Positions 16,857 to 25,918 of a DNA stretch of 64,000 nucleotides are shown piece after piece. The translations under genes and the position numbers were made by a program. The notes beneath the pieces were generated by a model. The model saw only the letters and a list, made by a program, of their open reading frames with translations. It made no database searches and was not told where the DNA came from. The stretch comes from Saccharospirillum alexandrii_A (GTDB lineage: Bacteria; Pseudomonadota; Gammaproteobacteria; Pseudomonadales; Natronospirillaceae), in assembly GCF_043641555.1 (NCBI RefSeq), contig NZ_JBHZRJ010000003.1, positions 744,001 through 808,000 of the forward strand, written 5' to 3'. Each line of letters begins with the position of its first letter. Position 1 is the stretch's first letter.

Positions 16857-17909
16857 ATGAAAACAATCAAAGGGCCTGCACTCTTTCTGGCGCAATACGC
16901 CAGTGACGAAGCCCCGTTCAACAGCCTCGACAGCATTGCCCGCTGGGCCTCCAGCCTGGGGTTCAAAGGGGTGCAGATTCCCAGTGGGGATAAGCGCCTG
17001 TTCGATCTGGAACGCGCCGCTGAAGATCTTGATTACTGCCGTGAAGTAATTGCCTTACTGGCCGGTTATGGCCTGGAAATCACTGAGCTCTCGACTCACC
17101 TGCAAGGCCAACTGGTCGCCGTGCACCCGGTGTACGATGACCTGTTCGATGGCTTTGCGCCGGAGTCTCTGCGCAAGAACCCGCAAGCCAGGCAAGCCTG
17201 GGCCGTCGATCAACTGCTGCTCGCCGCCAAGGCCAGTAAAAACCTGGGTCTGACCGCGCACGCCACCTTTTCGGGTGCCTTGCTGTGGCCTTTTCTGTAC
17301 CCCTGGCCGCAGCGTCCGCCTGGCCTGGTGGAGACCGGCTTTGAAGAACTGGCCCGGCGCTGGAAACCGATACTCGATGCTTTCGACAACGCCGGGGTCG
17401 ACCTGTGCTATGAAATTCACCCCGGTGAAGATCTGCACGATGGTGCCACCTTTAAGCGCTTCTTAACGGCCGTCGGTCATCACCCTCGCTGCTGCATTTT
17501 GTTCGACCCGTCGCATTTTGTGTTGCAGCAGCTCGATTATCTGAGCTTTCTCGATCACTTCCGTGATCGCGTCAAAATGTTTCATGTGAAAGACGCAGAA
17601 TTTAACCCGACAGCCTTGCAGGGCACCTATGGCGGTTACGAAGGCTGGGTTGAACGCGCCGGTCGCTTCCGCTCACTGGGCGATGGCCAGGTTGACTTCA
17701 AAGGCATTTTCTCGCGTCTGGCGCAGTACGATTTCGCTGGCTGGGCCGTGATCGAGTGGGAATGTGCGCTCAAACATCCGGAGCAAGGTGCTGAAGAAGG
17801 CGCTCGCTTTGTGGAGGACCACATCATTCGGGTGACCGACAAGGCCTTTGATGATTTCGCCGCCGCCGGTACCGACGAAGCCACTAACCGGTCGCTGCTC
17901 GGTCTCTGA
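16857..17909 (+). CDS. Sugar isomerase/epimerase-like TIM-barrel protein
   Basis: This 350-residue protein has the xylose-isomerase-like TIM-barrel pattern of AP_endonuc_2 proteins: LCYEIHPGEDLHDG (about 181-194) and ILFDPSHF followed by VKMFHVKDAEF supply the probable metal-binding Glu, Asp and His residues. Close relatives act as epimerases or isomerases of sugars and keto-sugars, or as 3-keto-glycoside hydrolases. It is the first gene of an operon with an oxidoreductase and a ribose-type importer. ATG 16857 has AAAGGTG upstream; an in-frame TTG six bases earlier is less likely. The exact reaction is unknown. Confidence 0.82.
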   Translation: MKTIKGPALFLAQYASDEAPFNSLDSIARWASSLGFKGVQIPSGDKRLFDLERAAEDLDYCREVIALLAGYGLEITELSTHLQGQLVAVHPVYDDLFDGFAPESLRKNPQARQAWAVDQLLLAAKASKNLGLTAHATFSGALLWPFLYPWPQRPPGLVETGFEELARRWKPILDAFDNAGVDLCYEIHPGEDLHDGATFKRFLTAVGHHPRCCILFDPSHFVLQQLDYLSFLDHFRDRVKMFHVKDAEFNPTALQGTYGGYEGWVERAGRFRSLGDGQVDFKGIFSRLAQYDFAGWAVIEWECALKHPEQGAEEGARFVEDHIIRVTDKAFDDFAAAGTDEATNRSLLGL

Positions 17910-17937
17910 GCCGCTTAGCCGATAAAGGATGTTTGTG

Positions 17938-19083
17938 ATGACCCAATCAACTCCCCTGCGCCTGGCGATGATCGGCGGTGGCCCGGGTTCCATGATCGGT
18001 GCGGTGCATCGGTTCGCGGCCCGGATGGACAACCGGTTTGAACTGGTCGCCGGTGTTTTCAGCACCCGGCCCGAGAGTAACCGGGAAACCGCCGCACAAC
18101 TGCGACTCGACACGAGCCGCTGCTACGACAGCTACGAGGCGTTAATTGCTACTGAAGCCAAACGCGGCGATGGCGCCCGTGTTGTGGCGATTACCACGCC
18201 GAATTATTTGCATTACCCGATAGCGCTGGCCTGCATTGAGGCGGGGCTGGATGTGATTTGTGAAAAACCGATGACGGTGACGTTAGCCGAGGCTGAGCAT
18301 TTGGCCGAGCGCGTTGCGGCACAGGGTGTGCGTTTTGTACTGATGCACAATTATTGCGGTTACCCGCTGGTGCAGCATGCGCGTGAGCGGGTTCAGCGCG
18401 GCGATCTTGGTCGCATTCTCAGTTTGCAGGTTGAGTATCTGCAGGAATGGCTGAGCGAAGTGCCTTCGGCCGATAACAAACAGGCCGACTGGCGGCTCGA
18501 CCCCAAGCGTGCCGGGTCGGCCGGTGCTTTGGGTGACATCGGAACCCATGCATTTCAGCTGGCCTGTTTTATATCCGGATTAACGCCCGAGGCCGTCAGT
18601 GCGGAACTGACCTGCCAGGTGCCGGGGCGGGTGCTGGATGACAATGTTCAGGCATTGCTGCGCTTTGAAGGCGGGGCTACCGGTATGTTGTGGGCGAGTC
18701 AAACAGCACCGGGGTTTGAAAATGCCTTGCGCATTCGTGTTGTTGGCGAAAAGGCATCACTGGAATGGGCGCAGGAGAATCCAAACGAACTCTGGTTCTC
18801 GCCCTTGAATCAGCCACGGCAGCGCATTACCCGCCGGGACGACTGGTTCAGCGATGCCACTGGCGAAAGCGTGCGCTTGCCGCCCGGGCATCCGGAAGGG
18901 TATCTCGAGGGCTTTGCCAATGTGTATCAGGCGCTGTCAGCAGACGTGAGCACGGCCTCGCAAGGCGGCTGGTTGCCAGATGTATCCACCGGTGTTGATG
19001 GCCTGAAATTCATCGCGGCCACTTTGCGTTCTGATCAGAACAACGGTGTCTGGACACCGCTTAACGGTGGAGTCGCCTCATGA
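17938..19083 (+). CDS. Gfo/Idh/MocA-family oxidoreductase
   Basis: This 381-residue NAD(P)-dependent dehydrogenase has an N-terminal Rossmann fold (MIGGGPGSMIG, residues 11-21) and the family signature CEKPMT at 108-113, whose Lys is catalytic. GALGDIGTHAF carries the conserved Asp and His of the substrate site. Family members oxidise hydroxyl groups of sugars or inositols, often giving 3-keto sugars. ATG 17938 was chosen over ATG 17929 because AAGGA ends only one base before the latter. The stop overlaps the next start (ATGA), so it is translationally coupled to the importer ATPase. With the upstream isomerase-like protein it probably forms a two-step route for the imported sugar. Confidence 0.88.
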   Translation: MTQSTPLRLAMIGGGPGSMIGAVHRFAARMDNRFELVAGVFSTRPESNRETAAQLRLDTSRCYDSYEALIATEAKRGDGARVVAITTPNYLHYPIALACIEAGLDVICEKPMTVTLAEAEHLAERVAAQGVRFVLMHNYCGYPLVQHARERVQRGDLGRILSLQVEYLQEWLSEVPSADNKQADWRLDPKRAGSAGALGDIGTHAFQLACFISGLTPEAVSAELTCQVPGRVLDDNVQALLRFEGGATGMLWASQTAPGFENALRIRVVGEKASLEWAQENPNELWFSPLNQPRQRITRRDDWFSDATGESVRLPPGHPEGYLEGFANVYQALSADVSTASQGGWLPDVSTGVDGLKFIAATLRSDQNNGVWTPLNGGVAS

Positions 19084-20600
19084 CCGAGCCGTTTATTCGA
19101 TTGCATCGTTTGGGCAAATCCTTTGGCCCCAATGTGGTGTTGCAGGACATAAATCTGGACATTCATCCGGGTGAGATTATCGGCATTCTGGGTGAAAACG
19201 GGGCGGGTAAATCGACCCTGCTGAAATTGATCAGCGGTGTTTATCAACCCAGTACCGGCACGCTGGAAATGGGTGGTAAACAGTATCAAGAACTCGACCC
19301 CGTGACTTCGCGCCGTCTCGGTATCGCAATGATTCCGCAGGAATTTAATCTGGTGCCTACCCTGCGCGTTTACGAAAACGTGTTTCTCGGCCAGGAAGTG
19401 CGCAAACACGGCTTTCTCGATCGCACCACCATGCGCCAAAAGACCCGCGAGGTTATGGCCAGCTTGCAATCAACCCTCGACCCGGAAGCACCTATCAGCA
19501 GCCTCAGCGTGGCTGAAAAACAATTGGTTGAAGTGGCGCGGGTATTGGTCGATGACGCCCGCGTGGTGATTCTGGATGAGCCGACCACGGTACTGACCGA
19601 CCCGGAAGTGAAGGTGTTGTTCGACGTTGTGCGTCGTTTGCAGGCCACCGGTGTTGCGGTGCTGTTTATTTCGCACAAGCTGAAAGAAGTGAAGGACCTG
19701 TGTCATACGGTGCTGATCCTTCGTGATGGGCAGGTAGTTGAACAATGCGCCACCGACGATCTGGATGAGGAAAGCATGGCCCGCAAAATGGTCGGCCGGG
19801 AATTGTCACAGGTGTTTCCTGAAAAGCAGGGGCAGCACGGCAAGGTTGCACTGGAGGTGCGCCAGCTGTCGCTTGACTCTGTGTTAAGCGATGTGAGTTT
19901 CACGTTGCACCGCGGTCAGATTCTCGGCTTGTCCGGACTGGTCGGGTCTGGGCGAACGGAGATCGCCGAAACCATAATGGGCCTGCGCCAGAAAACCTCG
20001 GGCCAGATTCTCATCAATGGAGAACCCTGCACGATTCAGTCACCGGAAGATGCGCATCGCCGCAACCTGGCCTATTTGTCGGAAGACCGGCAGGGCAAGG
20101 GCCTGGTGATGAGTTTTAATCTGATTGAAAACATCACGCTGCTGAGCCTAAAACGGTACATCAAGGGGCTGATTCGTCCCCGGGCCGAACGTCGCCAGGC
20201 AGAGCATTACCAAAAGGCACTGAGCATTCGCACCGCTAGCCTGACAACCGAAGTCGGGCTGCTCAGTGGCGGGAATCAGCAAAAGGTCTATCTGGCCAAA
20301 TTACTGGATATTGAACCCGAGATCCTGATTCTCGATGAACCCACGCGCGGCATTGATGTGGGAACCAAACACGAGTTTTACCGGTTGATCCGGGGGTTGG
20401 CCAGCGAAGGCAAGGCGATACTGGTGATCTCGTCGGAACTGGAAGAAATCATTGGCTTGTGTGATCAGGTGTTGGTGGTACGCGAAGGGCGTATTGTCGC
20501 CGACCTGCACGATGAACGGATAAATGAGGAAGATATCATGTTGTATGCAGCGGGCGCCCGGGGCGCGTCGAACGTTACCGAAGCAGGAGTGGCGTTGTGA
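19080..20600 (+). CDS. Ribose-type sugar ABC importer, ATP-binding protein
   Basis: This 506-residue protein has two ABC domains, as in RbsA and MglA. The first has Walker A GENGAGKST (38-46), signature LSVAEKQ and Walker B VVILDEPT. The second has the degenerate Walker A region GLVGSGRTE, the signature LSGGNQQK and ILDEPTRGIDVGTK. It drives uptake by the permease at 20600 with the binding protein at 21707. Its start overlaps the oxidoreductase stop, and its TGA overlaps the permease ATG. The sequence does not fix the sugar. Confidence 0.93.
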   Translation: MTEPFIRLHRLGKSFGPNVVLQDINLDIHPGEIIGILGENGAGKSTLLKLISGVYQPSTGTLEMGGKQYQELDPVTSRRLGIAMIPQEFNLVPTLRVYENVFLGQEVRKHGFLDRTTMRQKTREVMASLQSTLDPEAPISSLSVAEKQLVEVARVLVDDARVVILDEPTTVLTDPEVKVLFDVVRRLQATGVAVLFISHKLKEVKDLCHTVLILRDGQVVEQCATDDLDEESMARKMVGRELSQVFPEKQGQHGKVALEVRQLSLDSVLSDVSFTLHRGQILGLSGLVGSGRTEIAETIMGLRQKTSGQILINGEPCTIQSPEDAHRRNLAYLSEDRQGKGLVMSFNLIENITLLSLKRYIKGLIRPRAERRQAEHYQKALSIRTASLTTEVGLLSGGNQQKVYLAKLLDIEPEILILDEPTRGIDVGTKHEFYRLIRGLASEGKAILVISSELEEIIGLCDQVLVVREGRIVADLHDERINEEDIMLYAAGARGASNVTEAGVAL

Positions 20601-21586
20601 TGAACCAGGCAAGAACCCTTACCGATCGTTTCTCCAGCAGCGTCAATCGCCTCGGACTGGATCTGACGATTCTCGCCCCGTTGATCGCTCTGGTTGTGTT
20701 GCTGATCGCGTCGTCGCTGGCCAGTGAATATTTCCTCAACACCCGCAACCTGACCAATGTGATGCGTCAGGTTTCCTACACCGGCATCATCGCCATCGGG
20801 GTCACCTTTGTGATTATCGGCGGTGGCATCGATTTGTCCGTCGGGTCGATGGTGGCATTGGTGGGTGTGTTGTTGCTCTATGCGTTGAACTCGGTCACCG
20901 ATCCGGTGATGGCGATTGTGGTCGGCATTTTGGTGGCACTCGGCAGCGGTGCGCTGTTCGGCGTATTCAACGGTTTGCTGGTCACGCGGGGCAAAATCAC
21001 CGCCTTTATTGCAACGCTGGCTACCATGTCCATTTTCCGCTCTGTGGCCTTGTATCTGACCGATGCCGGTGAAGTGGTGTCCCGCAATCCGCTGTTCCCG
21101 AATTTGGGTGGCGGCTATTGGCTGGGCGTACCGATTCCGGTCTGGGCGTTTCTGATCCTGGCGGTGGTGGCTCATATCCTGTTGTTTTACACCCGCTTTG
21201 GCCGGCATTTGTGTGCCGTCGGTGCCAATGCTCAGGTCGCGCGGTATTCCGGTATTCGGGTCAGAACGGTCATTCTCGGCAGCTTTACCATTGCCGGTGG
21301 CTGTGTGGGGTTGTCGGCGATCATGCTGGCCTCTCGCCTGAATTCAATCAGCCCCAGCGACGCCGGGGTGCTTTATGAACTGGATGCGATTGCCGCAGTG
21401 GTGATTGGTGGTACGGCGTTGTCGGGTGGCAAGGGCTCTATTTGGGGCACGGTCATTGGTGCGCTGATTCTGGGCATCATCAACAACATGCTGAACTTGC
21501 TGGGGGTATCACCCTATTTGCAGGGGCTGGTGAAGGGTTCGGTGATCCTGATTGCTGTGCTGGTGCAGTACAAGCGTCAGCAGTAG
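20600..21586 (+). CDS. Ribose-type sugar ABC importer, permease
   Basis: This RbsC-like inner-membrane protein of 328 residues has about eight to ten hydrophobic segments. It shows family blocks GGGIDLSVGSMVAL, GLLVTRGKITAFIATLATM and AVVIGGTALSGGKGS. ATG 20600 overlaps the ATPase stop as TGATG and has AGGAG ten bases upstream; GTG 20597 is an alternative. It presumably forms a homodimer that docks the double-domain ATPase. Confidence 0.92.
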   Translation: MNQARTLTDRFSSSVNRLGLDLTILAPLIALVVLLIASSLASEYFLNTRNLTNVMRQVSYTGIIAIGVTFVIIGGGIDLSVGSMVALVGVLLLYALNSVTDPVMAIVVGILVALGSGALFGVFNGLLVTRGKITAFIATLATMSIFRSVALYLTDAGEVVSRNPLFPNLGGGYWLGVPIPVWAFLILAVVAHILLFYTRFGRHLCAVGANAQVARYSGIRVRTVILGSFTIAGGCVGLSAIMLASRLNSISPSDAGVLYELDAIAAVVIGGTALSGGKGSIWGTVIGALILGIINNMLNLLGVSPYLQGLVKGSVILIAVLVQYKRQQ

Positions 21587-21706
21587 ATCGGGGTTTAATG
21601 AAAACCATGGCCGGTTCGTCATCGGCCTTGTTCGGCGCAAGCCAGGTAGGCATCTCCCTGCAACAGAGGGGATGGGATAACAACAATCAGAGATGGGACG
21701 GAAATC

Positions 21707-22678
21707 ATGAAACTGAAAAAACTGTTAAAAACGGCGGCGGTAGCGACTGCATTGTCGGTAACGCCTTTTGTTGCCTTCGGCGAAGACAGCTACCACATTG
21801 GGGTCAGTGTGCCATCGGCCGACCACGGCTGGACAGCTGGCCTGTTATGGTGGGCTCGCCAGGCTTCGGAAGATCTGTCGGCGAAATACCCCGACATTGA
21901 GTTCACTATTCTGGCGGCGAACTCGGGCACGGCTCAGGTGGGCGATGTGGAAGATTTGCGCGTACGCCAGATCGATGCGCTGGTCATACTGCCGCACAAC
22001 CCAGCCACGCTGCAGCAGGTGATTGCCGAGACCTATCAGGATGGCATTTACACCGTGGTGGTTGACCGTGAACTGGAAACACCAACGCAGGATGTGTTCC
22101 TGGCTGGTGACAACCCGGGCATGGGTGAGCAGGCAGCAAAGTACATGGCTGATGCGATGGACGGCGAAGGCAATGTGGTTGTGATCGAAGGGCCCTCGAT
22201 TCCGATCAACAGCCAGCGCGTCAATGCGTTCAATGCAGAAATGGAGCGTCACCCGGGCATCACCATTCTGGATTCCCAGTCCGGTGAGTGGAACCCGCAA
22301 ACGTCGCTGAACGTGATGGAAGACATGCTGGCGCGCCACCCGCACATCGATGCGGTTTGGGCCGGTGATGACGATGCCCTCAAGGGGGTGCTGACGGCAA
22401 TTGAAGAATCCGGTCGTGATGACATTAAGATTCTGGTCGGCGGTGGTGGTTCCAAAGACGTGATCGGCATGATCCGTGACAACCACCCGATTGTAAAAGC
22501 AACGGTAACCTATCCGCCCAACATGATTGCGTCCGGCATTGCACTGGCTGTACATGGAGTGCGCGGTGAGAAAATGGGTGACATGTACCACGGTGTTCCG
22601 TCGCGCATGGTGCTGGCGGCCGATCCAATCACGGCCGACAATGCCGATGATTTTTACGAGCCCGATGCGGCATACTGA
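21707..22678 (+). CDS. Ribose-type sugar ABC importer, periplasmic binding protein
   Basis: This 323-residue RbsB-like protein has a signal peptide (MKLKKLLKTAAVATALS, cleavage near FVAFGED at residue 25). The mature part shows the typical pattern VSVPSADHGWTAGLL, LPHNPATLQQVI, VVVDRELE and IEGPSIPINSQRV. It captures the sugar in the periplasm. It is the last gene of the sugar operon, unlike rbs operons in which it commonly comes third, and a strong terminator follows. Confidence 0.92.
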   Translation: MKLKKLLKTAAVATALSVTPFVAFGEDSYHIGVSVPSADHGWTAGLLWWARQASEDLSAKYPDIEFTILAANSGTAQVGDVEDLRVRQIDALVILPHNPATLQQVIAETYQDGIYTVVVDRELETPTQDVFLAGDNPGMGEQAAKYMADAMDGEGNVVVIEGPSIPINSQRVNAFNAEMERHPGITILDSQSGEWNPQTSLNVMEDMLARHPHIDAVWAGDDDALKGVLTAIEESGRDDIKILVGGGGSKDVIGMIRDNHPIVKATVTYPPNMIASGIALAVHGVRGEKMGDMYHGVPSRMVLAADPITADNADDFYEPDAAY

Positions 22679-22696
22679 TCGACCCTGGATGTTGAG

Positions 22697-22727
22697 AAAA
22701 CCCGGCTAGCGATAGCCGGGTTTTTTT
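22697..22727 (+). terminator. Intrinsic terminator of the sugar operon
   Basis: A 12-bp stem (AAAACCCGGCTA / TAGCCGGGTTTT) with loop GCGA runs into seven consecutive T residues, 19 bases after the binding-protein stop. Confidence 0.92.
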
Positions 22728-22755
22728 GTTTCCGGCGAACGCCTAACTCATGACG

Positions 22756-23796
22756 TTAACTGCTCAGCACATATCCGGTTAGTAGTTGAGTAACAGCAAT
22801 CAAACTTTTTTGATGGGTTCGTTCGTAACCGTGGGTGCTGTCTGTTCCAAAGCCAACCAGTGCTGTGGACGCATCGTAGCCAGCAGTGAGCGTGGACGAA
22901 CAGTCGCTGTGATAGTGGCGGAATACGTCTCGTATAAAACTCACCTGGTGTTCTGTTGCTATCCGGTCGAGTCGGTCGAGTAGTGCGCGGCTGTGGGGTC
23001 CGAGGGCGTCTTTGTATCCGAGAGTGGCGCAGTCTTCCCGGCTGGCCTGATTGTTGGCCACCGGGGCGATGTCGACGCTGATTAACTCTTCAATTGCTCG
23101 GGGCAGGGCAGTGCCGGCGCCCAGGCCAATTTCTTCGGCGTTGGTGAAGGCCAATATCACCGGTTGTGCGGGTGTCAGCTTGTTTTCCTGCAGCAAATAC
23201 AGCATTTCCAGTACGCAGGCGATGCCGGCTTTGTTGTCCAGAAACCGGCTGATGAGATAACCGGAGTCGTCGAATTCAGGGGCCGGGTCGATGCTGACGA
23301 TGTCGCCAGGTTGAACGCCGAGCGCGAGGGTTTCTTCCCGGCTTGAGGTGGGCCGGTCGAGTCGGGCGCTCAGTTGTGACCAGGCTATGGGTTGGGTATC
23401 GACAGCGTCGTTCCAGGCATGGCCGGATGACAGTAATGGCAACAAGCTGGCCCGGATCGGGCCCTGGCGTGTTTTTACTGTGACCCGGGCGCCTTCTGCG
23501 AAACGGGCGGACCAGGTGCCCAGCGGTGTGACTTCAAGCCGGCCATCGTCGCGAATGAATTGCACCATGGCGCCCAGGGTGTCGAGGTGGGCGGCGATTA
23601 CGCGTTTGGGGTTGTCGCCCGATTGCGCCAGTACATTGCCCCGGTGCGTTTGGCTGACCTGCCAGCCAAAGGGAGCCAATCGCTCGCACATGGCATGTTC
23701 TATGGCTGCTGTATCGCCGGTGGGGCTGTCGATGCGCAGGAGTTGGTCGAGGGTGGTTAACAGTCGCTGGATATTGACCTTGGGTAGACTGCTCAT
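22756..23796 (-). CDS. M42-family peptidase resembling the NAGGN-system type
   Basis: This 346-residue metallo-aminopeptidase-like protein carries AAHLDTLGAMVQF (metal-binding His/Asp), GTWSARFAEGARVT, RFLDNKAGIACV, AFTNAEEIGLG (catalytic Glu pair) and the C-terminal RDVFRHYHSD and HGYERTH. These blocks are strikingly like the M42 subgroup that accompanies N-acetylglutaminylglutamine amide (NAGGN) osmolyte synthesis. Here the partners are instead an M20 hydrolase and a DUF1028 protein. The start overlaps the M20 stop (ATGA) with GGAGG upstream, so it is the last gene of a coupled three-gene operon. A role in trimming imported amides or peptides is inference. Confidence 0.86.
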   Translation of the reverse strand: MSSLPKVNIQRLLTTLDQLLRIDSPTGDTAAIEHAMCERLAPFGWQVSQTHRGNVLAQSGDNPKRVIAAHLDTLGAMVQFIRDDGRLEVTPLGTWSARFAEGARVTVKTRQGPIRASLLPLLSSGHAWNDAVDTQPIAWSQLSARLDRPTSSREETLALGVQPGDIVSIDPAPEFDDSGYLISRFLDNKAGIACVLEMLYLLQENKLTPAQPVILAFTNAEEIGLGAGTALPRAIEELISVDIAPVANNQASREDCATLGYKDALGPHSRALLDRLDRIATEHQVSFIRDVFRHYHSDCSSTLTAGYDASTALVGFGTDSTHGYERTHQKSLIAVTQLLTGYVLSS

Positions 23797-25016
23797 GCCG
23801 GTACCTCCCAGTTCAGCAGGGCGTGTTTGATGACCTGGGCAGCGGCGTTGGCATCGGCTTCGGTGATCGCTTCGTCCGGGTGGTGGCTGAGGCCGTCGGT
23901 GCAGCGTACGAAGAGCATGCCAATGGGCATGCTACGGGCCATGGCTAGACCGTCATGACCGGCACCGCTGAACAGAGTGTGGGGTTTCCAGCCGCAGCTG
24001 GTTATGGCGTTGTGCAGTTGGTGTTGAATGGCCGGTGAGCAGTCTACTTCCTGCTGTTCATAAACCAGGTCATGTTTCCACTGGCAGGCATGCGCGGCAA
24101 TGCGGTCATTCAATAGGGCAAGCAATTGCTGGCGGGCGGTTTCGCGGACCCGGGTAACCGGTGAGCGCAGTTCGATGGTCAGATCAACGCCGCTGGGGAT
24201 GACATTGACGGCATTGGGCGTCACGTTCAATTCGCCGACGACGCCGACCAGGTCTTCGGTGTTCTGGCAGAGGTCGTTGACCGCGCGCACCACTTCGGTC
24301 GCTGCAAGCAGCGCATCCTGTCGCAAATGCATCGGGGTGGTGCCAGCGTGGCCGGCCTTCCCGGTGATGCGCACCTTGTGGCGTTCAATGCCGGTGATGG
24401 CCGAGACCACACCCACGGGCAGGTCGAGCGATTCCAGAATAGGCCCCTGTTCAATGTGAACTTCAAGAAAACCGGCCAGTTGAGTTGGATCCCGTTTCAG
24501 GGTCGGTATCTGATCCGTATTGGCACCCAAGCTGCGAAGCGCACTTTCCAGTGTGGTGCCGTCACGGTCAGTCGCATTCAGGATGTCGGGGTTGAAGCTG
24601 CCGGCCAGAGCTGAGCTGCCGACCAGCGTGGATGAAAACCGGGCGCCTTCCTCGTCGCTGAACGCGATCAGTTCAATGTTAACTGGCAGGGTTTCATTCT
24701 GCTCATGAAGGTGTTGCAGCACGGCCAGCGGCAGCAGTATGCCGAGCATGCCGTCGTAGGCGCCGCCCTGGCGCACGGTGTCCTGATGCGAGCCAATAAT
24801 CAGGGTTTTACGGTTTGGCTTGTGGTCGGTGCGCCCGACCAGGTTGCCGGCACCGTCGAGTTCGGTTGCAAGGCCAGCTTGCTTCATCCAGCCTTCCAGA
24901 TCGGTCAGTAAGGCTTTGTGTTCCGGTGAGCCTAGCAGCCGGGTAACGCCCGGCCCTGGTTCGGAATGGCGTGCTGCCTGTTCAGACCAGGCCATGATGC
25001 GTTTGCCCAGAGACAT
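23793..25016 (-). CDS. M20-family Zn-dependent amidohydrolase (allantoate/N-carbamoyl-amino-acid type)
   Basis: This 407-residue hydrolase of the HyuC/AllC group has metal-site residues in GSHQDTVRQGGAYDGMLG, AFSDEEGARF and VHIEQGP. The dimerisation-domain block is ITGKAGHAGTTPM, with a C-terminal SGAGHDGLAMAR. Such enzymes hydrolyse N-carbamoyl amino acids, allantoate or related ureido and amide bonds. ATG 25016 was chosen because it has a perfect AAGGAGG and overlaps the DUF1028 stop as TAATG; the frame's upstream extension lies inside DUF1028. The gene is translationally coupled to both neighbours. No other allantoin-pathway gene is present, so the carbamoyl substrate is open. Confidence 0.88.
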   Translation of the reverse strand: MSLGKRIMAWSEQAARHSEPGPGVTRLLGSPEHKALLTDLEGWMKQAGLATELDGAGNLVGRTDHKPNRKTLIIGSHQDTVRQGGAYDGMLGILLPLAVLQHLHEQNETLPVNIELIAFSDEEGARFSSTLVGSSALAGSFNPDILNATDRDGTTLESALRSLGANTDQIPTLKRDPTQLAGFLEVHIEQGPILESLDLPVGVVSAITGIERHKVRITGKAGHAGTTPMHLRQDALLAATEVVRAVNDLCQNTEDLVGVVGELNVTPNAVNVIPSGVDLTIELRSPVTRVRETARQQLLALLNDRIAAHACQWKHDLVYEQQEVDCSPAIQHQLHNAITSCGWKPHTLFSGAGHDGLAMARSMPIGMLFVRCTDGLSHHPDEAITEADANAAAQVIKHALLNWEVPA

Positions 25017-25705
25017 TAACGAACCTCCTTGCGATTGACGTGCCCGGTTTTTGTGGGGTGAGCCAGGGTGGGTACCCCTGCCAGAAATTCCTGGAAGGGT
25101 TCGCTTTGTGTTTTGTGGTACAGAATTTTCAACTGCTCGATGCAATCGCGTTCGGCCCAGTCGACGCGCAGGTCGACCGGGGGTTTGTCGGGGTAGTGAA
25201 CTTTCAGGGCGGCGCTGTGGGTGCCGCGAAAATCACCGCCGATGCGCTCACCTTCCATCATCGCCGCCAGCAAGCGGTCGTGCAGTGGCGCGGCTGATAA
25301 TTGCTGAAAGGCGCGTTTCATCGCCAGCACAATGTCGGTGCTGTTGAGCATATTGCCGGCGACCGCGAAATTCGGCTCACACAGGTGCAACTTGGCATCG
25401 AGATTGTCTGAACCGGTGTGCCCGGCCGTGTTGCCCCAACGGTCGCAGACAATGAGTTGCCGCTGTGCCTGGCCTTCGTCGGCCTCGACCAGCCGGTCCC
25501 GCACCTGGTCGGCCCTCAATCCCTCATTCAGTAACGCCAGCCCCTTATCGCCATAGAGCCAGTTGGTGAAGGCCCCCTGGGTGGCAATGGCGCCCTGACC
25601 ACACCGCACATGCGGCACAAAGCCGCCAACCGCGACACTGCCGGTGGCCGTGGCAACGCCGACGGCGCCGCTCGCTGGGTCTGTGGCGATGATGGAGTAG
25701 GTCAT
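25016..25705 (-). CDS. DUF1028 Ntn-hydrolase-like protein
   Basis: This 229-residue protein of the DUF1028 family is predicted to have the N-terminal-nucleophile hydrolase fold. Visible family features are the start MTYSIIATDPASGAVGVAT, GGFVPHVRCGQGAIATQ, and NFAVAGNML followed by ADVVLAM-like helix residues. The reaction of the family is unknown, but its genes often accompany peptide ABC importers and amidohydrolases, as here. It is the first gene of the minus-strand operon and diverges from the importer operon at 25919 across a short AT-rich regulatory region. Confidence 0.87.
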   Translation of the reverse strand: MTYSIIATDPASGAVGVATATGSVAVGGFVPHVRCGQGAIATQGAFTNWLYGDKGLALLNEGLRADQVRDRLVEADEGQAQRQLIVCDRWGNTAGHTGSDNLDAKLHLCEPNFAVAGNMLNSTDIVLAMKRAFQQLSAAPLHDRLLAAMMEGERIGGDFRGTHSAALKVHYPDKPPVDLRVDWAERDCIEQLKILYHKTQSEPFQEFLAGVPTLAHPTKTGHVNRKEVR

Positions 25706-25734
25706 GCAGGTATCCGTTCAGACTGTTGGCTTAA

Positions 25735-25780
25735 TTTATCATCATAAAATTTATTGCGTCCACTAATTTATAGTGATAAA
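25735..25780. promoter_or_regulatory. Paired AT-rich operator candidates
   Basis: Two dyads of form TTTAT-N4-ATAAA lie at 25735-25748 and 25767-25780, with centres 32 bp apart (about three helical turns). They sit in the divergent region between the hydrolase operon and the peptide importer. The GntR/FCD regulator encoded at the end of the importer operon is the likely binder; this is inference. Confidence 0.55.
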
Positions 25781-25918
25781 TGTAATAGGGCAGTGTGACT
25801 GAACCCGACCTTCCTACTCTCCAGAGGTTGAGAAAGCGAGAGCCAGAGGATGAGAAAAATGGAGCTTACACTGCACGCAATCACAACAATAAACGGTCAA
25901 CACAGAGAGGCACTTAAG

